A DNA stretch of 64,000 bases from Microbacterium sp. Se63.02b (lineage in GTDB: Bacteria; Actinomycetota; Actinomycetes; Actinomycetales; Microbacteriaceae): the NCBI RefSeq assembly GCF_014171575.1, contig NZ_CP050453.1:1426001-1490000 (forward strand). The letters are read 5' to 3'. This document shows positions 39,941-48,951 of the stretch, one piece after another (position 1 is the first letter of the stretch; every line of letters begins with the position of its first letter). Under the pieces are notes generated by a model. That model was given only the letters and a program-made list of their open reading frames with translations, was not told the origin of the DNA and searched no databases. A program made the translations under genes and the position numbers.

Positions 39941-40569
39941 GGGGAGCGCGGCTCGCGCATCGCGATGCCGTGGCGTTCGGATTCTCCGCCTTCTGCGGAT
40001 GCGTCGGCGCGCTGATCTGGGTGCTGTGGGTGCTGCCGGTGGCCGCATCCGTCGGCGATGCGCACCCCGAGCCCCTCGGGTCGGCCGTCTCGGTCGACCT
40101 CGATGCCGGTGAACGCGTCGGCATCTGGGGCAGCGGGATCTCCGCGATGCTGGGTACGATGCAGTGCACGGCGACGGGACCCGATGCCGCGGAGGCGCCG
40201 CAGTACGGCGGACCGTCCCTGTCGTGGGACGACACGCTCTGGTGGATGACGCCGAAGCCCGGCTTCGAGCAGAGCACGCAGTTCACCTCCGCTGAGGCGG
40301 GTACGTACACGGTGATCTGCGATGATTCCCTCGACACGTACGACGGCGAATTCCTGGTCGCCGGTGACGCCTTCGGGCGCGGCTCCATCGGCCTCGGACG
40401 CACCGGCGGGAGCGACTTCGCCGTCGGCACGCTGCTCGCTTTCGGCGCCGTCTTCTGCCCGCTGATCGTCGTGCTGCTCCCCGCAGTCATCCTCATCCGG
40501 CGACTGGTCACGCGTGCCAGGGTGTCGCGCACGCAGGGAGGCGATCCGGGCGCGGCCGCTGTTCGCTGA
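39937..40569 (+). CDS. Hypothetical membrane protein with extracytoplasmic beta domain
   Basis: 210 residues from a GTG overlapping the tatB stop. One N-terminal helix (FSAFCGCVGALIWVLWVLPV), an external domain of about 120 residues with a cysteine pair (MQCTATGPD and YTVICDDS), and a second helix (GTLLAFGAVFCPLIVVLLPA) before a basic tail. The domain SVDLDAGERVGIWGSGISAM and FTSAEAGTYTVICDD looks like the short beta repeats found in actinobacterial membrane proteins with no assigned role. I do not recognise a function. Converges on the YcxB-like gene. Confidence 0.7.
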   Translation: MRGARLAHRDAVAFGFSAFCGCVGALIWVLWVLPVAASVGDAHPEPLGSAVSVDLDAGERVGIWGSGISAMLGTMQCTATGPDAAEAPQYGGPSLSWDDTLWWMTPKPGFEQSTQFTSAEAGTYTVICDDSLDTYDGEFLVAGDAFGRGSIGLGRTGGSDFAVGTLLAFGAVFCPLIVVLLPAVILIRRLVTRARVSRTQGGDPGAAAVR

Positions 40570-40576
40570 CCGCTGC

Positions 40577-41070
40577 CTAGGAGATCCGGGAGCGCAGCGC
40601 GGCGATGTCTTCGTCCGTGAGCAGAGCACGGGGATCGCCGTGGCCACGGAGGCCCCGCGTACCTTGAGCAGCACGGCATCCTTGCCCACCCGCATGTTCT
40701 GGAACGTGGCATACGCGATGTCCGAGCGGCGGTCTCCGCTGCCCAGCTTCAGCGCGTCGTCGTCCACCGTGACCCACACGACCGTCTCGACGGGCATGGC
40801 GGTGCGGACGGCACGTCGCGCGGTGGCTACCGACATCACGACCGCGTAGGCGGCGAGGCCGAGGACGATCGTCGGCATCCAGCCCGCACCGAATGGCGGC
40901 TCCTGTCCGGGAGCGCGCGGCGTGCTCTGATTCAGGATGCTGAGCGTCAACGCGCCGGCGAGGGCGACCCACATGACGATGGCGACGGGGCGGGTGAGCG
41001 AGTAGATCGCCGCGTCGCGCGCCATCCGACGCAGCAGGCTCTCGTCGACCGTCAGGGAACGGGGAGGCAT
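40577..41070 (-). CDS. YcxB-like C-terminal domain membrane protein, one frameshift near 40631
   Basis: 164 residues after repair from MPPRSLTVDESLLRRMARD. Two membrane helices (PVAIVMWVALAGALTLSILN and TIVLGLAAYAVVMSVATARR) are followed by a small beta domain: VVWVTVDDDALKLGSGDRRS, AYATFQNMRVGKDAVLLKV. The C-terminus reads PRALLTDEDIAALRSRIS in the shifted frame. The GGGG run 40630-40633 is one base short. The YcxB family is bacterial and uncharacterised. It probably belongs with mrp and the genes upstream, which lie on the same strand with 22 bases between. Confidence 0.75.
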
Positions 41071-41092
41071 CGTCTCATCCTTCCACGCGCGC

Positions 41093-42213
41093 TCAGCCGA
41101 TCGACATCGGCAGCGAGCGGCCGGAGAGGCCACGACCCTGCCGGGCGAGGGAGCGGGCGAGATCGCGGATCGTCGTGGCCGCCGCGTCGGATGTCTCGGC
41201 CGCGACGATCGGGATCCCGGCATCGCCGCCTTCACGGAGCGCGGGACTCAGCGGGATGGATGCGAGCAACGGCACCGGGGCTCCCGGTTCGGAGAGCGCG
41301 TCGGCGACGGCGGCACCTCCACCGGAGCCGAACAGATCGATCACCGTGCCGTCGGGGAGCGTGTACGCCCCATGTTCTCGATGACCCCGATCACACGTTG
41401 ACCCGTCTGCCGGGCGACGAGACCGCTGCGGATCGCGACCTCGGCGGCCGCCGTCTGCGGCGTGGTGACCACGAGCACCTCCGCGTGCGGCAGCAGCTGG
41501 CCGATCGAGATCGCGATGTCACCCGTGCCGGGCGGCATGTCGATGAGGAGGACGTCGAGGTCGCCGAAGAAGACATCGGTGAGGAACTGCTGCACGGTGC
41601 GGTGGAGCATCGGTCCGCGCCATGCCACGACCGACTCGCCGTCGCGCAGGAACATCCCGATCGAGATCGTCTTGACGCCGTGCGCGACCGGCGACAGCAT
41701 CAGGTCGTCGATGCGCGTCGGCTGCGTACCGGCCGGGATTCCCAGCAGACCGGGGATCGAGAACCCGTGCACGTCGGCATCCACGAGACCGACGGCGAGA
41801 CCCTGATCGGCCAGGGCGACGGCCAGGTTTGCGGTGACGGTCGACTTGCCGACGCCGCCCTTGCCGCTCGAGACGAGGATCACCCGCGTGAGCGAGTCGG
41901 GGCCGAAGGGCATCTGCCGAGGCGGCCTGCCGTCGCGGAGCTTCTCGGTGAGCGCCTTGCGTTCGGCCGGGGTCATCACACCCACCTCGACATCGACGGC
42001 GGCGATACCGGGGACGGACGCCGCCGCCTGCCGCACATCCGACTCGATGCGCGCCGCAGCGGGGCAGCCGACGATCGTGAGGACGATGCCGACGTGGGCT
42101 CTGTCGCCGTCGACGGAGATCTCCCGCACCATGTCGAGGTCGCCGATGGGGCGCCGCAGCTCGGGATCCGTCACGGCGGAGACGGCTGCACGGACGCGGT
42201 CGGACTCCGTCAC
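41093..42213 (-). CDS. mrp: Mrp/ApbC iron-sulfur carrier ATPase, one frameshift near 41369
   Basis: ParA-related ATPase that carries or transfers iron-sulfur clusters. 373 residues after repair, from a GTG (VTESDRVRAAVSAVTDPEL) that overlaps the DUF1003 stop. An N-terminal DUF59 (MIP18) domain spans about 1-90; the deviant Walker A SSGKGGVGKSTVTANLAV follows. GLVDADVHGFSIPGLLGI and LIDMPPGTGDIAISIGQ are standard Mrp motifs. The frame breaks after VIENMG and resumes VIDLFGSGGGAAVADAL; CCCC at 41368-41371 is one base short. Oddly, the CxxC pair usually found before the DIFG motif is absent. Confidence 0.92.
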
Positions 42214-42722
42214 GAGTCCGCGTCCGGCCGAGGAGTGTCCGACGTCTCCTCGAGTTCCGCGAGAAGGGCCTTCAACTCCTGCCGCAGCACGTCGCGGGTG
42301 ACGATCTGCGAATTGCGCTCCTCGAGCGACATCCGCAGAGCGACGATCTCGCGAGCGAGGTACTCGGTGTCGGCCAGGTTGCGCTCTGCGCGCTGGCGGT
42401 CCTGCTCGATCTGCACGCGGTCGCGGTCGTCCTGCCGGTTCTGCGCGAGCAGGATCAACGGTGCGGCATAGGACGCCTGCAGAGACAGCATGAGCGTCAA
42501 CGCCGTGAACCCGAGGGCGGCGTCGTCGAAGCGCACGCTCTCCGGCATGAGCGTGTTCCACACGATCCAGACCACGCAGAACAGGCTGAGGATGAGCAGG
42601 AAAGCAGGTGTGCCCATCGCCCGAGCGACCCACTCCGTGAACCTGCCGAACCGGTCTCGTGAGGTCGTGCGAGGACGGGTGGTGCTGCGGCCCGGTGCAT
42701 CGAGACGGGGAGAGCGAGCCAT
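42210..42722 (-). CDS. DUF1003 membrane protein
   Basis: 170 residues. A short soluble N-terminus with a TEWVARAMGTPAFLL region, then two membrane helices (FLLILSLFCVVWIVWNTLM and ALTLMLSLQASYAAPLILLA), the second holding the DUF1003 signature SLQASYAAP, and a coiled-coil C-terminus (RQRAERNLADTEYLAREIVA). Function unknown. It sits between the MgtE-like gene (one-base overlap) and mrp (four-base overlap), an order recalled from other actinobacteria, where these genes are neighbours too. Confidence 0.9.
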   Translation of the reverse strand: MARSPRLDAPGRSTTRPRTTSRDRFGRFTEWVARAMGTPAFLLILSLFCVVWIVWNTLMPESVRFDDAALGFTALTLMLSLQASYAAPLILLAQNRQDDRDRVQIEQDRQRAERNLADTEYLAREIVALRMSLEERNSQIVTRDVLRQELKALLAELEETSDTPRPDADS

Positions 42723-43989
42723 CAGCGTGTCTCTTTCGCCGTCGACGGAGCGTCATCGCTGTCGTGGGATCGCCAGTCGTCGGGGAGCAGGTAGTCGAGC
42801 ACATCGTCGATGCTGATGGCCCCGACGAGGCGGTGCGCCGCGTCGATCACGGGCAGCGAGACGAGGTCGTAGCTGGCCAGCATTCGCGCGACCTCGGCGG
42901 CGGATGCCGTCACCGGCACGGGTTCCAGGCTGTCGTCGAGGATGGCCCCGAGACGCTCGTGCGGCGGATAGCGCAGCATCCGCTGGAAGTGTACCAGCCC
43001 GAGCAGGCGTCCGGTCGGGGTCTCGAACGGGGAAGGGTCACGAAGACCGCGGCGGCCAGCGCGGGATGCAGCTCGTGCCGCCGGATCAGTGCCAGAGCCT
43101 CGGCGACCGTGGCGTCGGCGGACAGGATGATCGGCTCTGGAGTCATCAGACCGCCCGCGGTGTCGGGCCCGTAGCGCAGCAGCATCCTGACGTCTTCGGC
43201 CTCCTCCGGCTCCATGAGCTCCAGAAGCTGCTCCAGACGGTCCGGTGCCAGCTGAGCGAGCAGGTCGGCCGCGTCGTCGGGCTCCATCTGATCGAGGATG
43301 TCGGCGGCGCGCTCATCTCCCAGACGATCGAGGATGTGCACCTGCTCGTCTTCCGGCATCTCTTCGAGGGCATCGGCGAGGCGGTCGTCCGAGAGCTCTT
43401 CGGCGACCTCGATCATGCGCTGCTGGGGGAGATCGAGGAGCGTGTTGGCGAGGTCGGCCGCGTGCAGCTCCGAGTAGGACGCGATGAGCTGCTCGGCCGA
43501 CTGGGACTCGCCGGGCGCACGCTCCTCGGCGACCTCGCTCCAGGCCGCGAAGGTCGTGGGGCCCTTCGCGAACGGCGAGGCGCTGGTCTTCGGACGGCGG
43601 AGGAAGAGCTGGCTGATCGCCCACTCGCCGAGGCGGTTCGGCTCGATCGCGATGTCTTCGATGACGGCGGTTCCGCTGCCGTCGGCGAAGCTGACCCGCC
43701 GTCCCAGCATCTCTGCGAGCACACGCACCTCACCGGCGCGGGGAGAGAAGCGCCGCACGTTGATCAGCCCCGTCGTGATGACCTGTCCGGAGCGGATCGA
43801 GGTGACCCGGCCGATCGAGAGGAACACATGTCGTCGCCCGGGGATCTCGACGACGAGGCCGATCACACGGGGCGCCGCGGTACTTCGATACACGACGACG
43901 ACATCCCGGACCTTGCCGAGCCGGTCGCCGACGGGGTCGAAGACGGCGCACCCGGCCAGGCGCGCGGCGAAAACCCGTTGTGTGCTCAC
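42722..43989 (-). CDS. MgtE N-terminal/CBS-domain protein with PRC-like N-terminus, one frameshift near 43031
   Basis: 422 residues after repair from GTG (VSTQRVFAARLAGCAV). The N-terminal 150 residues resemble PRC-barrel repeats (DPVGDRLGKVRDVVVVYRST, DGSGTAVIEDIAIEPNRLG). Next is an MgtE N-like superhelical domain (ADLANTLLDLPQQRMIEVAE, DAADLLAQLAPDRLEQLLEL), then paired CBS domains (LRYGPDTAGGLMTPEPIILS, DLVSLPVIDAAHRLVGAISI). The membrane channel of true MgtE is missing, so it is likely a regulator or sensor, not a Mg transporter. The break is at GGGG 43029-43032. It overlaps DUF1003 by one base (TGATG). Confidence 0.85.
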
Positions 43990-44073
43990 TTCTCCAGAGT
44001 AGTCGGCGGCTTCGTCCTGCGGCGGATGGCCGCGCTTCGGGCCGTCCATCGGCACGCGTGGAAGAATAGCCGG

Positions 44074-44814
44074 ATGAGCATGCTGAACCGCCCCGCGAGC
44101 GGCACGGAGACTGGCGAGATCGTCGCCTCGATGCGCGACTACGAGAGCGCGCAGAAGACGGTGTCGAAGCTGATCGCGGGGGAGGTGCCTGCACGGGACA
44201 TCGCGATCGTCGGGCAGAGCGTGCGGACGGTCGAGCGGGTCACCGGCAAGTTGGGCTATGCGGCGGCCGCGCGCTCCGGTGCGATCAACGGCGTCCTGAT
44301 CGGCCTGTTCCTCTCGGCGATCCTCGTGCTCGGCAATCCCGAGGTGCCGATCCAGCTCTTCGTCGGCTTCGTCTTCATCGGCGTCGCCGTCGGCATGATC
44401 CTCAGCCTCGTGACGTACGCGATCGTCCGACGCCGGCGCGATTTCGCGAGCGTCACGCAGTTCGCGGCCGACCACTATGAGGTCACCGTGCTGGCAGCCT
44501 CGCTCGCCAAGGCGCGTCAGGTGCTGGGGGCAGCCAGGGTCGCCCCCGTGCGTCCGCCGGTGAACCTCGACGAGCCGCCCAAGTACGGCGAGCGGATCGC
44601 TCCGGGCGCCACGGCGCCTGCTCCGGCACCGGAGGAGCCCGTGATCCCGCCGCGCCCAGCGGACCCGGTGGCCGAGCCCGTCGCCGAGCCGGGTACGGAG
44701 CCGACGCCGGAAGCGGGCGATGCCGCAGAGTCGACCGACTCGATTCCACCCCGGCGCGCCTGGCGTCGAGGGCGGCAGGGCATGACGGTGACGCTGTCCC
44801 CGCGCGTGCGATGA
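44074..44814 (+). CDS. General stress protein 17M-like membrane protein
   Basis: 246 residues from MSMLNRPASGTETGEIVASM. The N-terminal domain (about 15-70) matches the GSP17M-like family: MRDYESAQKTVSKLIAGEVP. Two membrane helices follow (GAINGVLIGLFLSAILVLG and LFVGFVFIGVAVGMILSLV), then a conserved DFASVTQFAADHYEV and a Pro/Glu-rich disordered C-terminus from about residue 160. Upstream in-frame codons are antisense to the MgtE-like gene. It is divergent from that gene with 84 bases between and overlaps the next gene as ATGA. Confidence 0.85.
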   Translation: MSMLNRPASGTETGEIVASMRDYESAQKTVSKLIAGEVPARDIAIVGQSVRTVERVTGKLGYAAAARSGAINGVLIGLFLSAILVLGNPEVPIQLFVGFVFIGVAVGMILSLVTYAIVRRRRDFASVTQFAADHYEVTVLAASLAKARQVLGAARVAPVRPPVNLDEPPKYGERIAPGATAPAPAPEEPVIPPRPADPVAEPVAEPGTEPTPEAGDAAESTDSIPPRRAWRRGRQGMTVTLSPRVR

Positions 44815-45461
44815 CCGACATCCGCGTCGAGCTCCCCACCGGGACCACGACGGTCTCGGCGGACTGGAGTCCCGGGGACGGCCGCGCGATCGTCGCTGTG
44901 GCCCACGGTGCAGGAACCGGCAAGGACCACCCGTTCCTCACCGGCTTCACGGATGCGCTCGGCGAGCGCGGTTTCTCGACGCTGCGGTTCAACTTCCCGT
45001 ACGTGGAGCAGGGCCGGAGGATGCCGGGGCCCGCCGCACATGCGATCGCGACCTGGAACGCGGTCGTGGCTTTCGCCCGCGCGCACGATGCGGAGGCACC
45101 CGTGTGGGCGGCCGGCAAGTCCTACGGCGGACGTATGGCCTCGATGGCGGTGGCCGACGGCCTCGAGGTCGACGGCCTGGTCTACCTCGGCTATCCGCTG
45201 CATCCACCGGGTCGCCCGGAGAAGCCCCGTGTGGAGCATCTGCCCGCGATCGACGTGCCCCAGCTCTTCGTGGAGGGGACGAACGATCCCTTCATCCAAC
45301 CGATCCCGCAGTTCCAGGAAGCTGTCGCTTCGTGTCGAGATGCCCGCGTGGAGTGGATCGAGGGGGCAGGTCACACCTTCGAGGTGAAGGGGCGCAAGCG
45401 TCCCGCCGCAGAGATCGGGGCATCGCTCGCGCCGGTCGTCGCCGCGTTCATCGGCCTCTAG
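44811..45461 (+). CDS. Alpha/beta hydrolase (dienelactone-hydrolase/KANL3-like)
   Basis: 216 residues. The oxyanion region AVAHGAGTGKDHPFLTGFTD and the strand after it are typical of the small alpha/beta family annotated as KANL3/Tex30-like. The nucleophile elbow is AAGKSYGGRMASMA, with Ser as nucleophile; PQLFVEGTNDPFIQP carries the Asp and IEGAGHTFEVKGRK the His. Substrate unknown. It overlaps the stress-protein gene by four bases. Its stop shares a CTAG with the stop of the convergent phosphotransferase gene. Confidence 0.88.
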   Translation: MTDIRVELPTGTTTVSADWSPGDGRAIVAVAHGAGTGKDHPFLTGFTDALGERGFSTLRFNFPYVEQGRRMPGPAAHAIATWNAVVAFARAHDAEAPVWAAGKSYGGRMASMAVADGLEVDGLVYLGYPLHPPGRPEKPRVEHLPAIDVPQLFVEGTNDPFIQPIPQFQEAVASCRDARVEWIEGAGHTFEVKGRKRPAAEIGASLAPVVAAFIGL

Positions 45462-46360
45462 ACGAGCGAGGACAGCTCAGGGTCGGCCAGGATCCTCCGG
45501 AGTGTCGAAAGCCCGAGCGCGCTCATCTCCGGGTTCGACTCCTCGTAGTACCAGCCGAGCCCGATCGCCTGCTGGAAGGCCCACGCAGCGCCGCGCCGCC
45601 ATTCGATCTCCCCGGCGCCGACCTCGTCGCGCAGCACCTGCCGCGCCGGCGCGTCGAAGACGTGCCATGCCGCGACGAGGTCGAGCGCCCGGTCGGCGGG
45701 GCCGAATCCGCCGCCGTCGAGGACCCCGAGAGACGCGTCTCGCCGCCGCGTTCGTCGACGAGCAGGTTGAACGGCGTCAGGTCGCGATGGCTCATGACGT
45801 CCGGCCCCGATACGGGGAGCTCGCGGAGCGTCGACCACAGCGCCGTCGCGCGCCCAACGTCGATCAGGTGACGACTGCGCACCAGACACTGCGTCACCCA
45901 CTCATCGTGGTCGGCGAGGTCGCCGCCGCGTCCGTGACCGTCGAAGACCCGGCCGCCGGGGTCGACTGACCGCAGCGCCAGGATCAGGATGGCCAGGTCG
46001 TGCGCCAAGGAGACGGACGTCGCATGGGCGCCGGAGTGCGCGGTGTCGCCGGGGACCCAGGTCTGCACAGACCAGGCGGACGGGTACGCATCGCTTCCGC
46101 CCCCGGCCCCGTGCGGCAGGGGGCCGGGAACGGCGACGACGCCGCGAAGGCCGTCAGCGCCCGCCCTCGGCCTCCACCTCCGCGCGTGTGGCTGGGAGGA
46201 GAGGAAAACGCGCCACGAGGTCGTCTCCGAGACGGATGATCGTGTTGACTGTGCCGGTGGTGTGCACCCGGCGAAGTTCCCGATCAGCGAGGTCGGGGAA
46301 CGTTGCGCCGATCAGGCTCCTGGCGAGCGCGTCGTCGACCGCGAGCTCGGAGTCGTGCAT
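45458..46360 (-). CDS. Aminoglycoside/choline phosphotransferase-fold kinase, two frameshifts
   Basis: About 300 residues, split over frames. The N-terminal segment MHDSELAVDDALARSLIGAT with TVNTIIRLGDDLVARFPLL is followed, in another frame, by AYPSAWSVQTWVPGDTAHSG and the catalytic loop VMSHRDLTPFNLLVDERGG (HxDxxxxN intact). The last part returns to the first frame as LGVLDGGGFGPADRALDLVA, with the metal-binding Asp. The second break is at CCCC 45724-45727, one base short. The first, around 46163-46170, has no homopolymer and needs one base removed or two added, so this gene may be genuinely damaged. Active residues suggest a working kinase, possibly of drugs or sugars. Confidence 0.72.
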
Positions 46361-46369
46361 CCGCGGCCG

Positions 46370-47791
46370 TCAACCCTGCAGTCGTGCGATCCACGCCTCG
46401 ACCTCGTCGGCCGTGCGCGGGATGTCCGCCGACAGGTTCACGGGACCGTCCTCGGTCATCAGGATGTCGTCCTCGATGCGGACGCCGATGCCGCGGAGCT
46501 CTGCGGGCACCGTGAGGTCGTCGATCTGGAAGTAGAGACCGGGCTCGATCGTGAACACCATGCCGGGCGTCAGGATGCCGTCGTAGTACATCTCCCGCCG
46601 GGCCTGCGCGCAGTCGTGCACGTCGATGCCGAGGTGGTGCGAGGTGCCGTGCACCATGTACCGACGGTGCTGGCCGCCCTTGTCGGCATCGATCGCCTCG
46701 TCGGCCGACACGGGGAGCAGGCCCCACTCGGCGGTGCGCTGGGCGATGACCTTCATGGCGGCGCCGTGCACGTCGCGGAAACGCACTCCCACCTGGGCGG
46801 CGGCGAATGCGGCGTCCGCGGCCTCGCGCACCGTCTCGTACACCCGACGCTGCACCTCCGTGAACGTGCCGGAGACCGGCAGGGTGCGGGTGATGTCGGC
46901 GGTGTACAGGCTGTCGGCCTCGACGCCGGCGTCTACGAGGATCAGGTCGCCGGGAACCACCGTGCCGTCGTTGCGGGTCCAGTGCAGATAGCACGCGTGC
47001 GGACCGGACGCGGCGATCGTGTCATATCCCTCGCCGTTGCCGTCTTCGCGGGCGCGACGGTGGAAGACGCCCTCCACGACCCGCTCGCCGCGCGCGTGAG
47101 CCACGGCGGAGGGCAGCTCGCGGATGATGTCGTCGAAGCCCTTCGCCGTGATCTCCACGGCACGCCGCATCTCGGCGATCTCGAACTCGTCCTTGATGAG
47201 GCGCAGCTCCGAGACGAAGCGGGTGAGGGCTTCGTCCTCGTCGAGCACGAGCTCGCCGTCGACGGGCTCGAGCTCGTGCAGGTGCGCCGTCGCGATGTCG
47301 AGGTCGGCCGCGACGCCGGCGAGGGACGGACGCGGTCCGATCCAGAACTCGCCGATCGTCGCATCGGCGTAGAACTCGGTGGTCGTGCGGTCGGCGCGCT
47401 CGCGGAAGTACAGGGTGACGTCGTGCCCGTCGTCGGTGGGGGCGAACACGAGGACGGAGTCCGGTTCGGCGTCGGACGCCCACCCGGTCAGATGCGCGAA
47501 GGCGGAGTGCGCACGGAACACGTAGTCGGTGTCGTTGCTGCGCTGCTTGAGCGCGCCGGCCGGGAGCACCAGTCGTCGCCCGGGGAACGCCGCAGAGACC
47601 GCGGCACGGCGCACGGCCGCGTACGCCGCCTGTGCGCGCGGGGCAGGGAGCGTCTCAGGGCGCTCGGCCCAGCCGGTGGAGATCGTGTCGAGGAAGCCCT
47701 GGGGGAACGGCTGCTTGCGGTTCGTGGTGCTGTTCTCGGCGGACGCTTCGACGGGGGTTTCTGCGATCGTGTCGCGCTCTCCGGTGCTCAT
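46370..47791 (-). CDS. pepP: Xaa-Pro aminopeptidase (aminopeptidase P family)
   Basis: Cuts the N-terminal residue before proline. 473 residues, normal for aminopeptidase P with its N-terminal creatinase domain. The dimetal motifs are all present: ILVDAGVEADSLYTADITRT (two Asp), VHGTSHHLGIDVHDCA (His), FTIEPGLYFQIDD (Glu) and GIGVRIEDDILMTEDGPV (Glu). The N-terminal RQPFP-like segment KQPFPQGFLDTISTGW is common in actinobacterial members. It is nine bases from the end of the phosphotransferase gene and is preceded by the EEP phosphatase. Frame intact. Confidence 0.95.
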   Translation of the reverse strand: MSTGERDTIAETPVEASAENSTTNRKQPFPQGFLDTISTGWAERPETLPAPRAQAAYAAVRRAAVSAAFPGRRLVLPAGALKQRSNDTDYVFRAHSAFAHLTGWASDAEPDSVLVFAPTDDGHDVTLYFRERADRTTTEFYADATIGEFWIGPRPSLAGVAADLDIATAHLHELEPVDGELVLDEDEALTRFVSELRLIKDEFEIAEMRRAVEITAKGFDDIIRELPSAVAHARGERVVEGVFHRRAREDGNGEGYDTIAASGPHACYLHWTRNDGTVVPGDLILVDAGVEADSLYTADITRTLPVSGTFTEVQRRVYETVREAADAAFAAAQVGVRFRDVHGAAMKVIAQRTAEWGLLPVSADEAIDADKGGQHRRYMVHGTSHHLGIDVHDCAQARREMYYDGILTPGMVFTIEPGLYFQIDDLTVPAELRGIGVRIEDDILMTEDGPVNLSADIPRTADEVEAWIARLQG

Positions 47792-47828
47792 CCCTCCAGT
47801 CTGTCATCTGCAGGGCGGCAGGGGGACA

Positions 47829-48850
47829 TCAGCCCGCGGGCTCCAGCTGTACGACGAGGGCGCGATGGTCGCTGCCGCCGGCGTCGTCGAGAACGACCGA
47901 ACCGGTCGGCGTCCAGTTCTGGGAGGCCATCACGTGGTCGATCGGTGCGCCGGCGAGGGCGGGGAGCGAGCTCGGCCAGGTGCCGGCGAGACCGCTGCCC
48001 GTGCGAGAGGCGACGTCGCGGCAATAGCCCATGTCGCCGCCTTCCACCCCAGAGAAGCCATGTGATCGATCGTCGCGTTGAAGTCGCCGGCGAGGATGAA
48101 GTCGCCGGCGGGGCACTGGTCGGCGATCCATTGCAGGTCGCTCTGCCACTGCCGCATCTCCTCCATGCGAGGGGCGACGGCATGCACGGCGACGATGGTG
48201 GGGCCGGAGCCGTCGACAGGCATCAGGACCACGCTCGGCACGGAACCCGTGTTGCTCGAGCCGTCCTTCGACGACTCGATCACGGAGTACTCACCCAGGT
48301 CGGGGGCGACCAGCACGGTGGTCTGCCAGGACTGGGGCCCGTCCGGGATGTCGGGGCGGAACTGCACGTGGTGCACCCACATCGGGTGCCCCTGTTCCCG
48401 CAGCATGATGGCGATGCGCTCGCCGACGGCCTCGGTCGTCTCGGGGAGAGCGACGATGTCGGCACCCTGATCGAGGATCTGCCGGGCGATCTCCTCCGCG
48501 GCGACGGCCTCGCCCGCCGTGTTCCAGGTGAGCACGCGGACGCTGCTCTCGGTCTTCGCGGGGAGGTCGGCAGCGCCGAACCCGCGGGTGACGCCGATCA
48601 GACCCGTCGCTCCGGCGCCGAGGAGGGCGACGATCAGCACCGAGGCGGCGAATCCGCGCAGCGGGCGGGCGAACAGCAGGAGCAGGGCGAGCACCGCCAC
48701 CACCAGGAAGCCGCCGAGGACCAGCCCCTGTGCCGAGACGAGCTGAGCGAACGGGTAGGTCTGCTCGAGGCGGAAGAACTGCGGCCACACCACGACCGCC
48801 GTCGCGATCGCGAGCAGCACGGTGAAGAGGATCCCCAGTAGTCGAAACAT
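47829..48850 (-). CDS. Membrane endonuclease/exonuclease/phosphatase family protein, one frameshift near 48049
   Basis: 340 residues after repair from MFRLLGILFTVLLAIATAVV. Three N-terminal helices (LLGILFTVLLAIATAVVVW; LVLGGFLVVAVLALLLLFA; FAASVLIVALLGAGATGLIG) anchor an external EEP domain. Catalytic motifs: VLTWNTAG, IVALPETTEAVG (Glu), VAVHAVAPR, FILAGDFNATIDHM (Asp/Asn), and the final GGSDHRALVVQL (Asp/His), which is in the shifted frame. CCCC 48047-48050 is one base short. The external placement suggests action on lipids or nucleic acids outside the cell; the substrate is unknown. Confidence 0.87.
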
Positions 48851-48951
48851 CCCTTCCAGCCTAGGAGCGCACCCTGTGAAGTCCCTGCCTCGACATCCCG
48901 TTTCCGAGCGCCTGCGCGTCTCGGCCGTGCGGCTCTCGGTACGCTCGGAGG

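Noticed and set aside
42722-43989. Annotation as a magnesium transporter
   Set aside because: Only the N-terminal sensor and CBS domains of MgtE are present; there are no membrane helices.
45528-45545. GGGTTCGACTCC, resembling a tRNA T loop
   Set aside because: It lies inside the conserved C-terminal coding part of the phosphotransferase gene, and no acceptor stem, D arm or anticodon arm can be formed around it.
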